Source: Longivirga sp036510975
GTDB lineage: Bacteria > Actinomycetota > Actinomycetes > S36-B12 > CAIYMF01
Direction: 5' to 3'
Assembly: GCA_036510975.1 (NCBI GenBank)
Contig: DATCCY010000068.1
Coordinates: forward strand, 1 to 64,000
Length of the DNA: 64,000 nt
The first letter of the stretch is position 1; each line of letters begins with the position of its first letter. Below the pieces are notes generated by a model that saw only the letters and a list, made by a program, of their open reading frames with translations, was not told where the DNA came from and did no database searches. Shown piece after piece: positions 24,303-32,266 of this stretch. Made by a program: the position numbers and the translations under genes.

Positions 24303-25693
24303 TGGAGGTCCTGCTGCTCGGCACGGGGTCGGCCGACGGGTGGCCGAACCCGTGGTGCCGCTGCGCGTCGTGCACATGGGCCCGCGAGACCGGCACGCTG
24401 CGCTCCACCACCGCCGCGCTCGTCGACCGCGTGCTCCTGGTCGACTGCGGCCCCGACGCCCCGCGGCAGGCCGACCGCGCCGGCGTCGGCCTCGCCGACG
24501 TGACATGCCTGCTTCTGACCCACGCGCACCCCGACCACCTCGCGCCCGAGGCGCTGCTCGCCCGCTCGTGGTCCGGCAACACGGCCACGTTGCGCGTGCT
24601 CGGTCCCGCGTCGGCCGTCGACGCCTGCCGCGACTGGGTCGGGCCGGACGACGCCGTACGCCTCGAGGTGGTGTCCCCGGGCGACGTCGTCACCGTCGAC
24701 GGCTACGTCGTCCGCGTCCTCGCCGCCGCGCACGACGTCGGTCGCGACGACCTGACCCGCGACGCCGTCCTCTACGACATCACCGCGCCCGACGGCTCGC
24801 GCCTGCTGCACGCCACCGACACCGGACCGCTCGGGGACGCCACGATGGCGGACGTCTCGCGCGCGGCGTACGACGTGGTCCTGCTCGAGGAGTCGTTCGG
24901 GACACGGACCGACCACGGCACGGGGCACCTCGACCTCGCCACGTTCCCGCGACAGCTCGCCGCGCTGCGCGAGGCCGGAGCCGTCGTCGAGCGCACCGAC
25001 GTCGTCGCCGTGCACCTCAGCCACCACAACCCGCGCGGTGACGATCTCGCGCGCATCCTCGAGCCGTGGGGCGCGCGCCTTGTCGACGACCTCACTGTCC
25101 TGAGCACGAGCCCGGACGCCGCACGCCGCGAGTCCACAGCGCCGCCGCGACGTCAGCTCGTCCTCGGCGGCGCCCGGTCCGGCAAGTCGCACGAGGCCGA
25201 GCGTCGGCTGCTGGCGCGGGCCTCGGTCCGCTACGTCGCCACCGGGGGCGAACGGGCCGACGACGCCGAGTGGCGGGCCCGGGTCGCGACGCACCGCGCG
25301 CGAAGGCCCCCGACCTGGACGACCGAGGAGACCCTCGACGTGGCAGCGGTGCTGCGCTCCGCGTCGCGCGACGACGCGGTCCTCGTCGACTGCGTCGCGC
25401 TGTGGCTGTCCGGGCAGCTCGACCTCGCCCGCACCTGGGACGGCGCACCGGGCTCGGCGGGTCGGGCCGAGTCTCTCGCCTCCGTCGCGCGCGCGAGCGA
25501 CGACCTCGTCGCGTCGGTGGCGTCGACGCAGGCCCACGTCGTGCTCGTGAGCAACGAGGTCGGTGGTGGCGTCGTGCCGGCGCACGAGTCGGGCCGGCTC
25601 TACCGCGACCTGCTCGGCGTCCTCAACACCCGTCTCGCCGCCGTGTGCGACGACGTCGGCCTCGTCGTCGCCGGGCGGGTGCTGCGGCTGTGA
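24302..25693 (+). CDS. cobU: Fusion: PhnP-like MBL hydrolase + adenosylcobinamide kinase/guanylyltransferase (CobU)
   Basis: Protein of 463 aa with two enzymes in one chain. Residues ~1-265 are a metallo-beta-lactamase fold protein with THAHPDH (HxHxDH, about 73-79), AAHD, HATDTG and HLSHHNP, and an N-terminal Cys cluster WCRCASC like that of PhnP. Residues ~283-463 are CobU, with the P-loop LGGARSGKSHEAE, VDCVALWLSGQL and VSNEVGGGVVP, converting adenosylcobinamide to its GDP form in nucleotide-loop assembly. The MBL part may supply a phosphatase/phosphodiesterase step of the same pathway. The start overlaps the S-component stop; cobT follows. Confidence 0.88.
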   Translation: MEVLLLGTGSADGWPNPWCRCASCTWARETGTLRSTTAALVDRVLLVDCGPDAPRQADRAGVGLADVTCLLLTHAHPDHLAPEALLARSWSGNTATLRVLGPASAVDACRDWVGPDDAVRLEVVSPGDVVTVDGYVVRVLAAAHDVGRDDLTRDAVLYDITAPDGSRLLHATDTGPLGDATMADVSRAAYDVVLLEESFGTRTDHGTGHLDLATFPRQLAALREAGAVVERTDVVAVHLSHHNPRGDDLARILEPWGARLVDDLTVLSTSPDAARRESTAPPRRQLVLGGARSGKSHEAERRLLARASVRYVATGGERADDAEWRARVATHRARRPPTWTTEETLDVAAVLRSASRDDAVLVDCVALWLSGQLDLARTWDGAPGSAGRAESLASVARASDDLVASVASTQAHVVLVSNEVGGGVVPAHESGRLYRDLLGVLNTRLAAVCDDVGLVVAGRVLRL

Positions 25694-25751
25694 CACACCG
25701 AGCCGAACCAACGCCCGAGCACCCGCCGTACCCAGCACCGGAGCCGCAGCC

Positions 25752-26840
25752 GTGACCGACGCCCTCGACCTCGCCGACCTCGTCGAGCGCATCGGCCTGC
25801 CCGATGCCGACGCGCGCGAGGCCGCGGCCGCCCGGCAGCTCGTGCTGACCAAGCCCACCGGCGCGCTCGGGCGGCTCGAGGACCTGTCGCTGTGGCTCTG
25901 CGCGGCGCAGGGCGCGTGCCCGCCCAGGCCGCTCGAGCGCGTGCGCGCGGTGGTCTTCGCCGGTGACCACGGCGTCGCCCGGACCGCCGCGACGAGCGCC
26001 TACCCGCCCGAGGTCACGGCGCAGATGGTGCTCAACTTCCTGGCGGGCGGCGCCGCGGTGAACGTGCTCGCCCGCCAGAACGGTGCGACCGTGCGCGTGG
26101 TGGACATGTCCGTCGACGCCGACTACGCCGAGCTCGGCGCCACCGTGCCCGACGAGGTCACCCGGCACCGGGTGCGCCGATCCTCGGGCTCGATCGACCG
26201 CGAGGACGCGCTCACCCGCGAGGAGGCCGAGCGTGCGTTCGTGGCCGGCGTCCGCATCGCCGACGAGGAGGTCGACTCCGGGGCGGACCTGCTGATCCCG
26301 GGCGACATGGGCATCGGCAACACCACTCCCGCGGCGGTGCTCGTCGGCCTGCTCTGCGCGGTCGACCCCGCGCGCGTCGTCGGGCGCGGCACCGGCATCG
26401 ACGACGACACCTGGATGCGCAAGACCGCCGCGGTGCGCGACGCGATGCGCCGCGGTCGTCCGCTCAAGGGCGACCCGATCGGACTGCTCGCGGCCGTCGG
26501 CGGCGCCGACCTCGCCGCGACGACCGGATTCCTGCTCGGTGCCGCCGCACGGCGTACGCCGGTCCTGCTCGACGGTGTCGTGTCGTGCGCGGCCGCCGTG
26601 CTGGCGCACCGGATCGCCTTCCGCTCGCGCGAGTGGTGGCTCGCGGGCACCCGTTCGACCGAGCCGGCGCAGCGGGCCGCGCTCGAGCGCCTCGACCTCG
26701 AGCCGATCGTCGACTACGGCCTGCGCCTCGGCGAGGGCACCGGCGCGCTCGTGGCGCTCCCGGTGCTGGCCGCCGCGGGGGCGACCCTGCGCGAGATGGC
26801 GACCTTCGGCGAGGCCGGCGTGTCGGACCGCGACGCCTGA
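25752..26840 (+). CDS. cobT: Nicotinate-nucleotide--dimethylbenzimidazole phosphoribosyltransferase
   Basis: Makes alpha-ribazole phosphate, the lower ligand precursor of cobalamin; 362 aa. Recognisable segments: LTKPTGALGRLEDLSLWLCA (substrate region, about 31-50), FAGDHGVARTAATSAYP, IPGDMGIGNTTPAA and the catalytic-Glu segment LRLGEGTGALVALPVL (about 327-342). The GTG at 25752 follows 58 bp after cobU; the next gene cobS overlaps it by one base (TGATG). The ligand base cannot be deduced from the sequence. Confidence 0.95.
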   Translation: MTDALDLADLVERIGLPDADAREAAAARQLVLTKPTGALGRLEDLSLWLCAAQGACPPRPLERVRAVVFAGDHGVARTAATSAYPPEVTAQMVLNFLAGGAAVNVLARQNGATVRVVDMSVDADYAELGATVPDEVTRHRVRRSSGSIDREDALTREEAERAFVAGVRIADEEVDSGADLLIPGDMGIGNTTPAAVLVGLLCAVDPARVVGRGTGIDDDTWMRKTAAVRDAMRRGRPLKGDPIGLLAAVGGADLAATTGFLLGAAARRTPVLLDGVVSCAAAVLAHRIAFRSREWWLAGTRSTEPAQRAALERLDLEPIVDYGLRLGEGTGALVALPVLAAAGATLREMATFGEAGVSDRDA

Positions 26841-27658
26841 TGCCCGACGCACTGCGGCTCGTGCTCGGCACGCTCACGATCGTGCGGGTGCCTCCCCCGG
26901 GTCGGGTCACGCCGAGGGTGGCCGGCACCGCGATGGTCCTCGCGCCTGCCGTCGGTGCCCTGCTCGGCGTGGTCGCAGCAGCCGTCGTCGCCGTCGTCGT
27001 GCGGGTCGGCGGGCGGCACGACGCGTCGACGCTGGTCGACCTGCTCGGCGCCGTCCTCGCGGTCGCCGCGCTCGCGCTGCTCACCCGAGGGCTGCACCTC
27101 GACGGCCTGGCCGACACCGCCGACGGCCTCGGCGTGAAGGGCAGCGACGACGGCGTCCGCGACCGTCGGCTCGCGGTGATGCGCGCTCCCGACGTCGGGG
27201 CCTTCGGCGTCGTCGCCGTGGTGCTCGTCCTGGCGCTGCAGGTCGTGGCTCTCGCCCTCTGCGCGTCCGAGGGCGCGGGCACGGCAGCCGCCGTGACCGC
27301 CGCGGCGGTCGGTCGCCTCTCGATCACGTGGTGCTGCACCCCGTGGGTGTCCTCGGCGCGACCCGACGGTCTCGGTGCAGCGGTCGCCGGCACCGTTCCG
27401 CGCGGCGCCGCGGTCCTCACCACCGTCGTGGCCCTGCTCGGCGTCGCCCTCCTCGCCTGGACCACCGCCGGCGCCTCGGTCACGGTCACCGGGTCCTTCG
27501 TCGTCGCGGCCGTGGTCGGTCTCGGCGCAGGCGCACTGGTCCTGCGCCGTTGCGTGTCCCGGTTCGGCGGCCTGACCGGCGACGTCCTCGGCGCCGTCGT
27601 CGAGGTCACCACCGCGGTCGTGCTCGTCGTCGCGGCGCTCGCCCTCGGCCTGCGCTGA
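26840..27658 (+). CDS. cobS: Adenosylcobinamide-GDP ribazoletransferase (cobalamin synthase)
   Basis: Integral membrane enzyme of 272 aa that joins AdoCbi-GDP and alpha-ribazole (phosphate) in the last assembly step. Several hydrophobic helices and the acidic Mg-binding motif RGLHLDGLADTADGLG (about 86-101) are characteristic. It completes a CobU-CobT-CobS nucleotide-loop set that can rebuild cobalamin from imported corrinoid. No separate CobC phosphatase or CobA/BtuR adenosyltransferase is seen nearby. The gene converges on a propeller lipoprotein gene with a 9-bp gap. Confidence 0.94.
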   Translation: MPDALRLVLGTLTIVRVPPPGRVTPRVAGTAMVLAPAVGALLGVVAAAVVAVVVRVGGRHDASTLVDLLGAVLAVAALALLTRGLHLDGLADTADGLGVKGSDDGVRDRRLAVMRAPDVGAFGVVAVVLVLALQVVALALCASEGAGTAAAVTAAAVGRLSITWCCTPWVSSARPDGLGAAVAGTVPRGAAVLTTVVALLGVALLAWTTAGASVTVTGSFVVAAVVGLGAGALVLRRCVSRFGGLTGDVLGAVVEVTTAVVLVVAALALGLR

Positions 27659-27667
27659 GCCACCGGG

Positions 27668-28675
27668 TCAGGAGGCGACGTCGACGCGCCAGACGGTGTC
27701 CTGGTCGAAGTTGGAGATCCAGAGGGATCCGAAGGCGTAGACGAGCCCGGTCGGGCTCTCCTCCCAGGGCAGGGTGAGCAGCAGCGTGACCGCCTTGGTG
27801 GCGGTGTCGACGGCGTAGACGTGGGTGTAGTCGGGCCGGTACCAGAGGTGCCCGTGGTTGTCTCCGGTGAGGGCCCAGTTCCAGTCGTCGAGGTGCTTCG
27901 GCGCGGGGATCACCAGGATCGGCTTGAGGGTGACGGGGTCGAGCTGGGTGATCCGGCCGTCGTCGGGCACGCGGTAGATGTCGCTGCCGATGGGCGGGAC
28001 GAGCCAGCTCGTGTCGACGGGCAGCATCCCGAGCGACGCCCCGGCGGGCGTGTAGGCGGCCGTCGTGCTGCCGCCGCCGATGATGACCCGGCCATGGGCG
28101 AGGACGACCGGACCACCGCTCCCGGACGCCGGGAGGGGAAGATGCTTGCGGACGGTGCCGCTCGAAGCGTCGAGCAGGGTGACGCCGACGTCGTCGGGTC
28201 CGGCCGCCACCCACGCCGTCGCTCCGACGACCCGGATCGAGCCTCCGTTGCACCCGGTCTCGGCCGAGGACGTGACGGTGAGGGCGGTGACGTCGATGTG
28301 GTGGGCCTTGTTGTCCGCATTCGTGCACGCCCACGCCGGGTCGTTGTCGCTGATGTTGACCTCACCGCCGACCGTCACCGAGCCCACGACCCGGTTCGTC
28401 GTAGGGTCGATCTTCTCCAGCGTCCCCGCGCGGTGGTTGGAGACCCAGATCGCGTCGGTCGTCGCGACGAACCCGGCCGGGCCGTGGTCGGTCGGGATGA
28501 CCGCCTTCACCGAGGAGGGGACGCTCGCCGATGCTGCCGGGGCCGAGGCACTCGTCGACGCCGAGCCTGCGCCGCCGCCGCTTCCCGGGCTGCTGCCCGA
28601 CGCCGCGCAGGCGCTGAGCACGAGCGAGGCGGCGGCGACGGCCGGCAGGAGCGCGCGCCGCGGTCGTGTTCTCAT
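27668..28675 (-). CDS. Beta-propeller lipoprotein
   Basis: Exported protein of 335 aa. A signal peptide ends in the lipobox LSAC (SLVLSACAASG, about Cys23); a Gly/Ser/Ala linker to about residue 55 is followed by propeller-type repeats of about 40-50 residues (GFVATTDAIWVSNHRAGTLE, IRVVGATAWVAAG, LVYAFGSLWISNFDQDTVWR). Cysteines WACTN and ETGCNGG could bridge. Such NHL/YVTN-like propellers usually bind ligands or proteins. It is the last gene of a sigma factor-membrane propeller-lipoprotein operon; its ATG overlaps the preceding stop (ATGA). Function unknown. Confidence 0.8.
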   Translation of the reverse strand: MRTRPRRALLPAVAAASLVLSACAASGSSPGSGGGAGSASTSASAPAASASVPSSVKAVIPTDHGPAGFVATTDAIWVSNHRAGTLEKIDPTTNRVVGSVTVGGEVNISDNDPAWACTNADNKAHHIDVTALTVTSSAETGCNGGSIRVVGATAWVAAGPDDVGVTLLDASSGTVRKHLPLPASGSGGPVVLAHGRVIIGGGSTTAAYTPAGASLGMLPVDTSWLVPPIGSDIYRVPDDGRITQLDPVTLKPILVIPAPKHLDDWNWALTGDNHGHLWYRPDYTHVYAVDTATKAVTLLLTLPWEESPTGLVYAFGSLWISNFDQDTVWRVDVAS

Positions 28676-29730
28676 GGGGAGACCTCCGTTGCGTAGAGAA
28701 GCGCGGTGACGGGCGACACCGCGACCAGCAGCGATCCGGACGAGGACAGGGACGCCACCGTCGCCCCGACGGCGGGCAGCAGGGAGGACCGGCCCTCGGC
28801 GGTGATCCGGGAGAGGCTCCCGGCGCTCGTCGCGACGACGGCGGAGCCGTCGTCCAGCGCGGTCACGGCGCTCGGGGTCGCGTCGGTCGCGACCCGGGCG
28901 AGCACGCGGCTGGGATCAGCGCCGTCGAGGTCGACGAGAGCCCCGCCACGCAGTGCCACCCAGGTCGAGCTCGCGGTGGCGGCGACGGCTACCGGGCGAT
29001 CCGCGAGGGGAATGGGGAGGACCCCGCTGCCACGGTTCGCGTCGAGGGCCACGCGGACCACCTGCGTCGGTGCCGTGACCCACACGTACCCGCCGCCGGC
29101 GCTCACCGAGACGGACCCCGGCGGCACGTCCACAGAGCCGTTCTGCGTGACCGTGCCCGCGTCGTACCGGTCGAGGGTGTTGTTCCCGCCGGACAGCACC
29201 CACACCGTCGACCCGGTGACGGCGAGGCCGAGCGGACGGAGGGACGTCTGCGAGGTGGCGATCACGTGCCCGTCCGCAGGGTCGAGCTTGAGCAGGTGCG
29301 ACGACCCGGCATCGAGCACCCACAACGCGTCAGGACCCAGCGCGAGGGCGGTGGGGCGGGTCGCGTCACGGATCGACCACGATGCCGACAGCTTCTTCGC
29401 GTCGATGGCGGTGACCGCTCCAGGTCCGGCGTCCGCGACGAACACGGTGCTGCCATCCGTGACGACAGCCACGGGGTGGGAGCCGGCCGAGACGGTCGTC
29501 ATCACGTTCGGGACGACCACTGACCGGGTGCGCCATGTCCCCGCCACGAGGAACCCCACGACGATCGCCACGACGGCGAGCCCCGTGACCACCTGCAGGA
29601 CGCGACGCGATCCCGCCCGTCCCTGTCCGGAGGGCTGCGCCGGCACCGCATGCCTGAGGGACTCGGCGGCCAGGGAGGCGCGCGCCCGCTGGGCGCGGCC
29701 GGCGAGCACGTCGCTGTTCTCGTCCATCAT
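28672..29730 (-). CDS. Membrane-anchored beta-propeller protein, candidate sigma-factor regulator
   Basis: Protein of 352 aa: a short cytosolic N-terminus (about 1-43, basic and Arg/Ala-rich), one membrane helix (about 45-66) and an extracytoplasmic propeller (about 75-350) with repeats such as AVVTDGSTVFVADAGPG, ALALGPDALWVLDAGSS, GLAVTGSTVWVLSGGNN and VSVSAGGGYVWVTAPTQ. It lies directly after the ECF sigma gene (ATGA overlap), the position normally held by an anti-sigma factor, but it lacks the zinc anti-sigma HxxxCxxC motif. It may act as sensor or anti-sigma; this is inference. Start at the first of two ATGs. Confidence 0.78.
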   Translation of the reverse strand: MMDENSDVLAGRAQRARASLAAESLRHAVPAQPSGQGRAGSRRVLQVVTGLAVVAIVVGFLVAGTWRTRSVVVPNVMTTVSAGSHPVAVVTDGSTVFVADAGPGAVTAIDAKKLSASWSIRDATRPTALALGPDALWVLDAGSSHLLKLDPADGHVIATSQTSLRPLGLAVTGSTVWVLSGGNNTLDRYDAGTVTQNGSVDVPPGSVSVSAGGGYVWVTAPTQVVRVALDANRGSGVLPIPLADRPVAVAATASSTWVALRGGALVDLDGADPSRVLARVATDATPSAVTALDDGSAVVATSAGSLSRITAEGRSSLLPAVGATVASLSSSGSLLVAVSPVTALLYATEVSP

Positions 29731-30254
29731 CGACCGTCCTCCCCGACGTGCAGCCGGCGGGCGAGCGAGGCGCGCCCCTTGTGCAGGTGCGCCTTCACGG
29801 TCCCCTCCGCCAGCTCGAGCACCACCGCGATGTCCGCCACCGGGAGGTCCTCGTAGTAGTGCAGTGCCAGGACCTTGGCCTGCTGGCGAGGCAGCGACCG
29901 GACCGCGGCCCAGAACTCGTCGTCGACGTCAGGGAGGGTCCAGTCGTCGGTGTGTCGTCCCGCGAGCCGCACCAGTGCGGCTGCCTCGCGGGCGCGTCGC
30001 CGCAGCGTCGAGGTCGCGAGGTTGATCGCCACCCGACGTACCCACGCACCGGGCTCGTCGTAGGCGGACACCTGGTTCCACCGCTGGTGGGCGCGCAGGA
30101 ACGCCTCCTGCGTCACGTCGTCGGCCACCCAGCCGCTGCCCGTCAGAGCCCAGGCCACCGCGCGTACGGCCCGGTACTCCCGCCGGTAGAACGAGTCGAA
30201 GTCGAGCGCGCTCGGGGTCTCCACGTCGGAGACCTCGCGCGACTCCCTCGACAC
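29727..30254 (-). CDS. ECF RNA polymerase sigma factor (SigE family)
   Basis: Extracytoplasmic-function sigma factor of 175 aa. Region 2 is FDSFYRREYRAVRAVAWALT...ADDVTQEAFLRAHQRW (about 19-62), with the -10-recognition helix PGAWVRRVAINLATSTLRRR; region 4 is LPRQQAKVLALHYYEDLPVADIAVVLELAEGTVKAHLHKGRASLARRL, carrying the -35 helix-turn-helix. The GTG at 30254 was chosen for its GGGAGG 6 nt upstream; an upstream GTG at 30302 has no such site. It overlaps the downstream membrane propeller gene by 4 bp. Confidence 0.9.
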   Translation of the reverse strand: MSRESREVSDVETPSALDFDSFYRREYRAVRAVAWALTGSGWVADDVTQEAFLRAHQRWNQVSAYDEPGAWVRRVAINLATSTLRRRAREAAALVRLAGRHTDDWTLPDVDDEFWAAVRSLPRQQAKVLALHYYEDLPVADIAVVLELAEGTVKAHLHKGRASLARRLHVGEDGR

Positions 30255-30349
30255 AGCCACCCTCCCTGGGCGATGGGCCAACTTCCCGGTCAGACGGGTC
30301 ACAGGATGCTCCGCGGGGCGCAGTCCGTCCGGATAGCGGGCTGATCGGT

Positions 30350-30895
30350 CTAACCCAGGTGCGCGGTCAGGAACCCGCAGAAGTCGACCTGCCCGTTGAT
30401 GATCGGGAACGCCCCGGTCTCCGAGACGACCGTGCGACTGACCATCGAGCCGTCCGGAGCGAACACGTAGTCGGCGACCAGGTGACCCTTGTCCGCGACG
30501 ACGTCACCGTTCCAGGCCTTGAACTGCTCGCGGATTCCGTCGAACGCCACCCGGTAGTTGGCGGTGCCGTCGGCGAGGTGCGCGGCGGAGACGAGCTTCG
30601 CGGGACCGGAGAAGTCGTCCTCCATCCAGCGGCCGTCCGCCGCCGTGAGCCGCTGGACGACATGACCGGTGTTGACGGTGACGACATCGCCGCCCGCGAG
30701 CACCTTCCCGGTGGAGACGACGGGATTCGAGCCGGTGATCTCCGCGTGGACCGGAACGCCGCACGGCGTGTCGTCGAACGACGCCCGCACCTTCGGCGGG
30801 CCGGCCAGGGTGGCGCTCGCGGGCGACAGGGCGGTCAGCGCCGACGTCACGGCGAACGACGCGGTCAGCACGACAAGGGCACGGGTCCGGTTCAC
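30350..30895 (-). CDS. Secreted protein of unknown function
   Basis: Protein of 181 aa with a signal peptide (about 1-28, NRTRALVVLTASFAVTSALT then AlaSer-rich cleavage region), a mature N-terminal segment with the only early Cys in DTPCGVPVH, and a C-terminal half rich in aromatic and acidic residues (EDDFSGPAKL, FKAWNGDVVADKGHLVADYVF) ending with VDFCGFLTAHLG. The two cysteines could form a disulfide. No family recognised. GGAGG lies 5 nt before the GTG at 30895; the longer ATG-type start at 30937 would place the ribosome site inside the gene. Confidence 0.72.
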   Translation of the reverse strand: MNRTRALVVLTASFAVTSALTALSPASATLAGPPKVRASFDDTPCGVPVHAEITGSNPVVSTGKVLAGGDVVTVNTGHVVQRLTAADGRWMEDDFSGPAKLVSAAHLADGTANYRVAFDGIREQFKAWNGDVVADKGHLVADYVFAPDGSMVSRTVVSETGAFPIINGQVDFCGFLTAHLG

Positions 30896-30965
30896 GACGA
30901 CCTCCGACAGTCCGACGACGACCAACACCTCAGACACGCCGCACGCCCCGGCCGGGTTTACCTCG

Positions 30966-31026
30966 GCCGAGACTGATCATGCGCGGGTGTTGGCAGCCCG
31001 GAAACCCCCGCACGACCAGTCTCGGC
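30966..31026. terminator. Stem-loop terminator downstream of gcvT
   Basis: Outer arms GCCGAGACTG (30966-30975) and CAGTCTCGGC (31017-31026) pair perfectly, and an inner GCGCGGGTG/CCCCGCAC stem extends the hairpin. It lies 24 bp beyond the gcvT stop (minus strand). Confidence 0.65.
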
Positions 31027-31049
31027 AGGGGGTGCGCTCGCGTCGGACG

Positions 31050-32162
31050 TCAGCGGGTGCTGCGCTCGACGAACGGCGGCGTCCTCACGGCGAACCTGGC
31101 CGGGCGGCCGCGGACGTCGACGAGCACCTCGTCGCCGTCGCTCAGTCCGGCCGCCGTCGACAGCAGCGCGAGCGCGATGCCCACCTTGAGCGTCGGGGAG
31201 AAGGTGCCGGAGGTGATCTCACCGAGAGCAGCGCCGTCGATCGCGGTCACCTGCATGTGGGGGCGCGGGATCGCGCGCTCGAGGGAGACGAGACCGACCG
31301 AGCGGCGCAGCGGCCCGGCGGCCTTCTCGGCGAGCAGCGCGTCGCGCCCGAGGAAGGCGGGCTTGGCCCACCCGACGGCCCAGCCCGCGCGCGCCTGCAC
31401 CGGGGTGATGTCGAGGGAGAGGTCCTGGCCGTGCAGCGGGTAGCCCATCTCGGTGCGCAGCGTGTCGCGCGCCCCGAGACCGCACGGCAGCACGCCGTAC
31501 GCCGCACCCGCCTCCATCAGCTCGTCCCACACCGTCTGCGCGTGCGCCCACGGCACGACGAGCTCGTAGCCGTGCTCGCCGGTGTAGCCGGTCCGGCACA
31601 CGATGATCTCGACCCCGCGGTGCGTCGCCTCGGCGAAGGCCATGTACTCGAGCTCGGTGGGCAGTCCCAGGTCCGTGAGCAGCGCGGCGGACCGGGGTCC
31701 CTGCACGGCGAGCACGGCGTACTCCCGGTGCAGATCGGTGACGTGCACACCCTCAGGGGCCGCCGCGCGCAGGATGCGCACGACCTCAGAGGTGTTGGCG
31801 GCGTTCGGGATCAGGAAGACGTCGTCGTCGGCCTGCAGGTAGGCGATGAGGTCGTCGACGACGCCGCCGGACCCGGTGCAGAGCAGGGTGTACTGCGCCT
31901 TCCCGGGACCGATGCGGTCGAGGGAGTTGGTCAGGACCGTGTCCAGGAACTCACGCGCGCCCGGCCCGGTGACGGATGCCTTTCCGAGGTGCGAGACGTC
32001 GAAGACCCCGACCCGCTCCCGGACCGCCGTGTGCTCGGCGACGACCCCGCCGCCGGCGTACTCCAGCGGCATCGACCACCCGCCGAAGTCGCCGAACTTG
32101 GCGCCGAGCGCCTCGTGGCGCGCGTGCAGCGGGGACAGGGAGGGTGCGGTCGGGTCGCTCAT
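31050..32162 (-). CDS. gcvT: Glycine cleavage system T protein (aminomethyltransferase)
   Basis: Tetrahydrofolate-dependent aminomethyltransferase of 370 aa that takes the methylamine group from the lipoylated H protein. Typical segments: GAKFGDFGGWSMPLEYAGG (about 21-39), GVFDVSHLGKASVTGPGA, LQADDDVFLIPNAAN and the C-terminal folate-binding part with CRTGYTGEHGYELVVP and GLGARDTLRTEMGYPLHGQDL. The partners gcvP and gcvH are not in the window; the same isolated placement beside pepA is seen in mycobacteria. It is divergent from pepA. Confidence 0.94.
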   Translation of the reverse strand: MSDPTAPSLSPLHARHEALGAKFGDFGGWSMPLEYAGGGVVAEHTAVRERVGVFDVSHLGKASVTGPGAREFLDTVLTNSLDRIGPGKAQYTLLCTGSGGVVDDLIAYLQADDDVFLIPNAANTSEVVRILRAAAPEGVHVTDLHREYAVLAVQGPRSAALLTDLGLPTELEYMAFAEATHRGVEIIVCRTGYTGEHGYELVVPWAHAQTVWDELMEAGAAYGVLPCGLGARDTLRTEMGYPLHGQDLSLDITPVQARAGWAVGWAKPAFLGRDALLAEKAAGPLRRSVGLVSLERAIPRPHMQVTAIDGAALGEITSGTFSPTLKVGIALALLSTAAGLSDGDEVLVDVRGRPARFAVRTPPFVERSTR

Positions 32163-32266
32163 GGCGCGAACCTATCCACTCGGCCGGCCCGGTGCCCGCG
32201 GGCGACGCCGCGCGGTCGCGGGGTAGGTTTCCCACATCCCCCTCTCGTGACCCGAGGAGCTCCCCC

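Noticed and set aside
30255..30302. A longer start for the ECF sigma factor at 30302.
   Set aside because: No ribosome site precedes it, and the GGGAGG site 6 nt before 30254 gives the usual length for the family.
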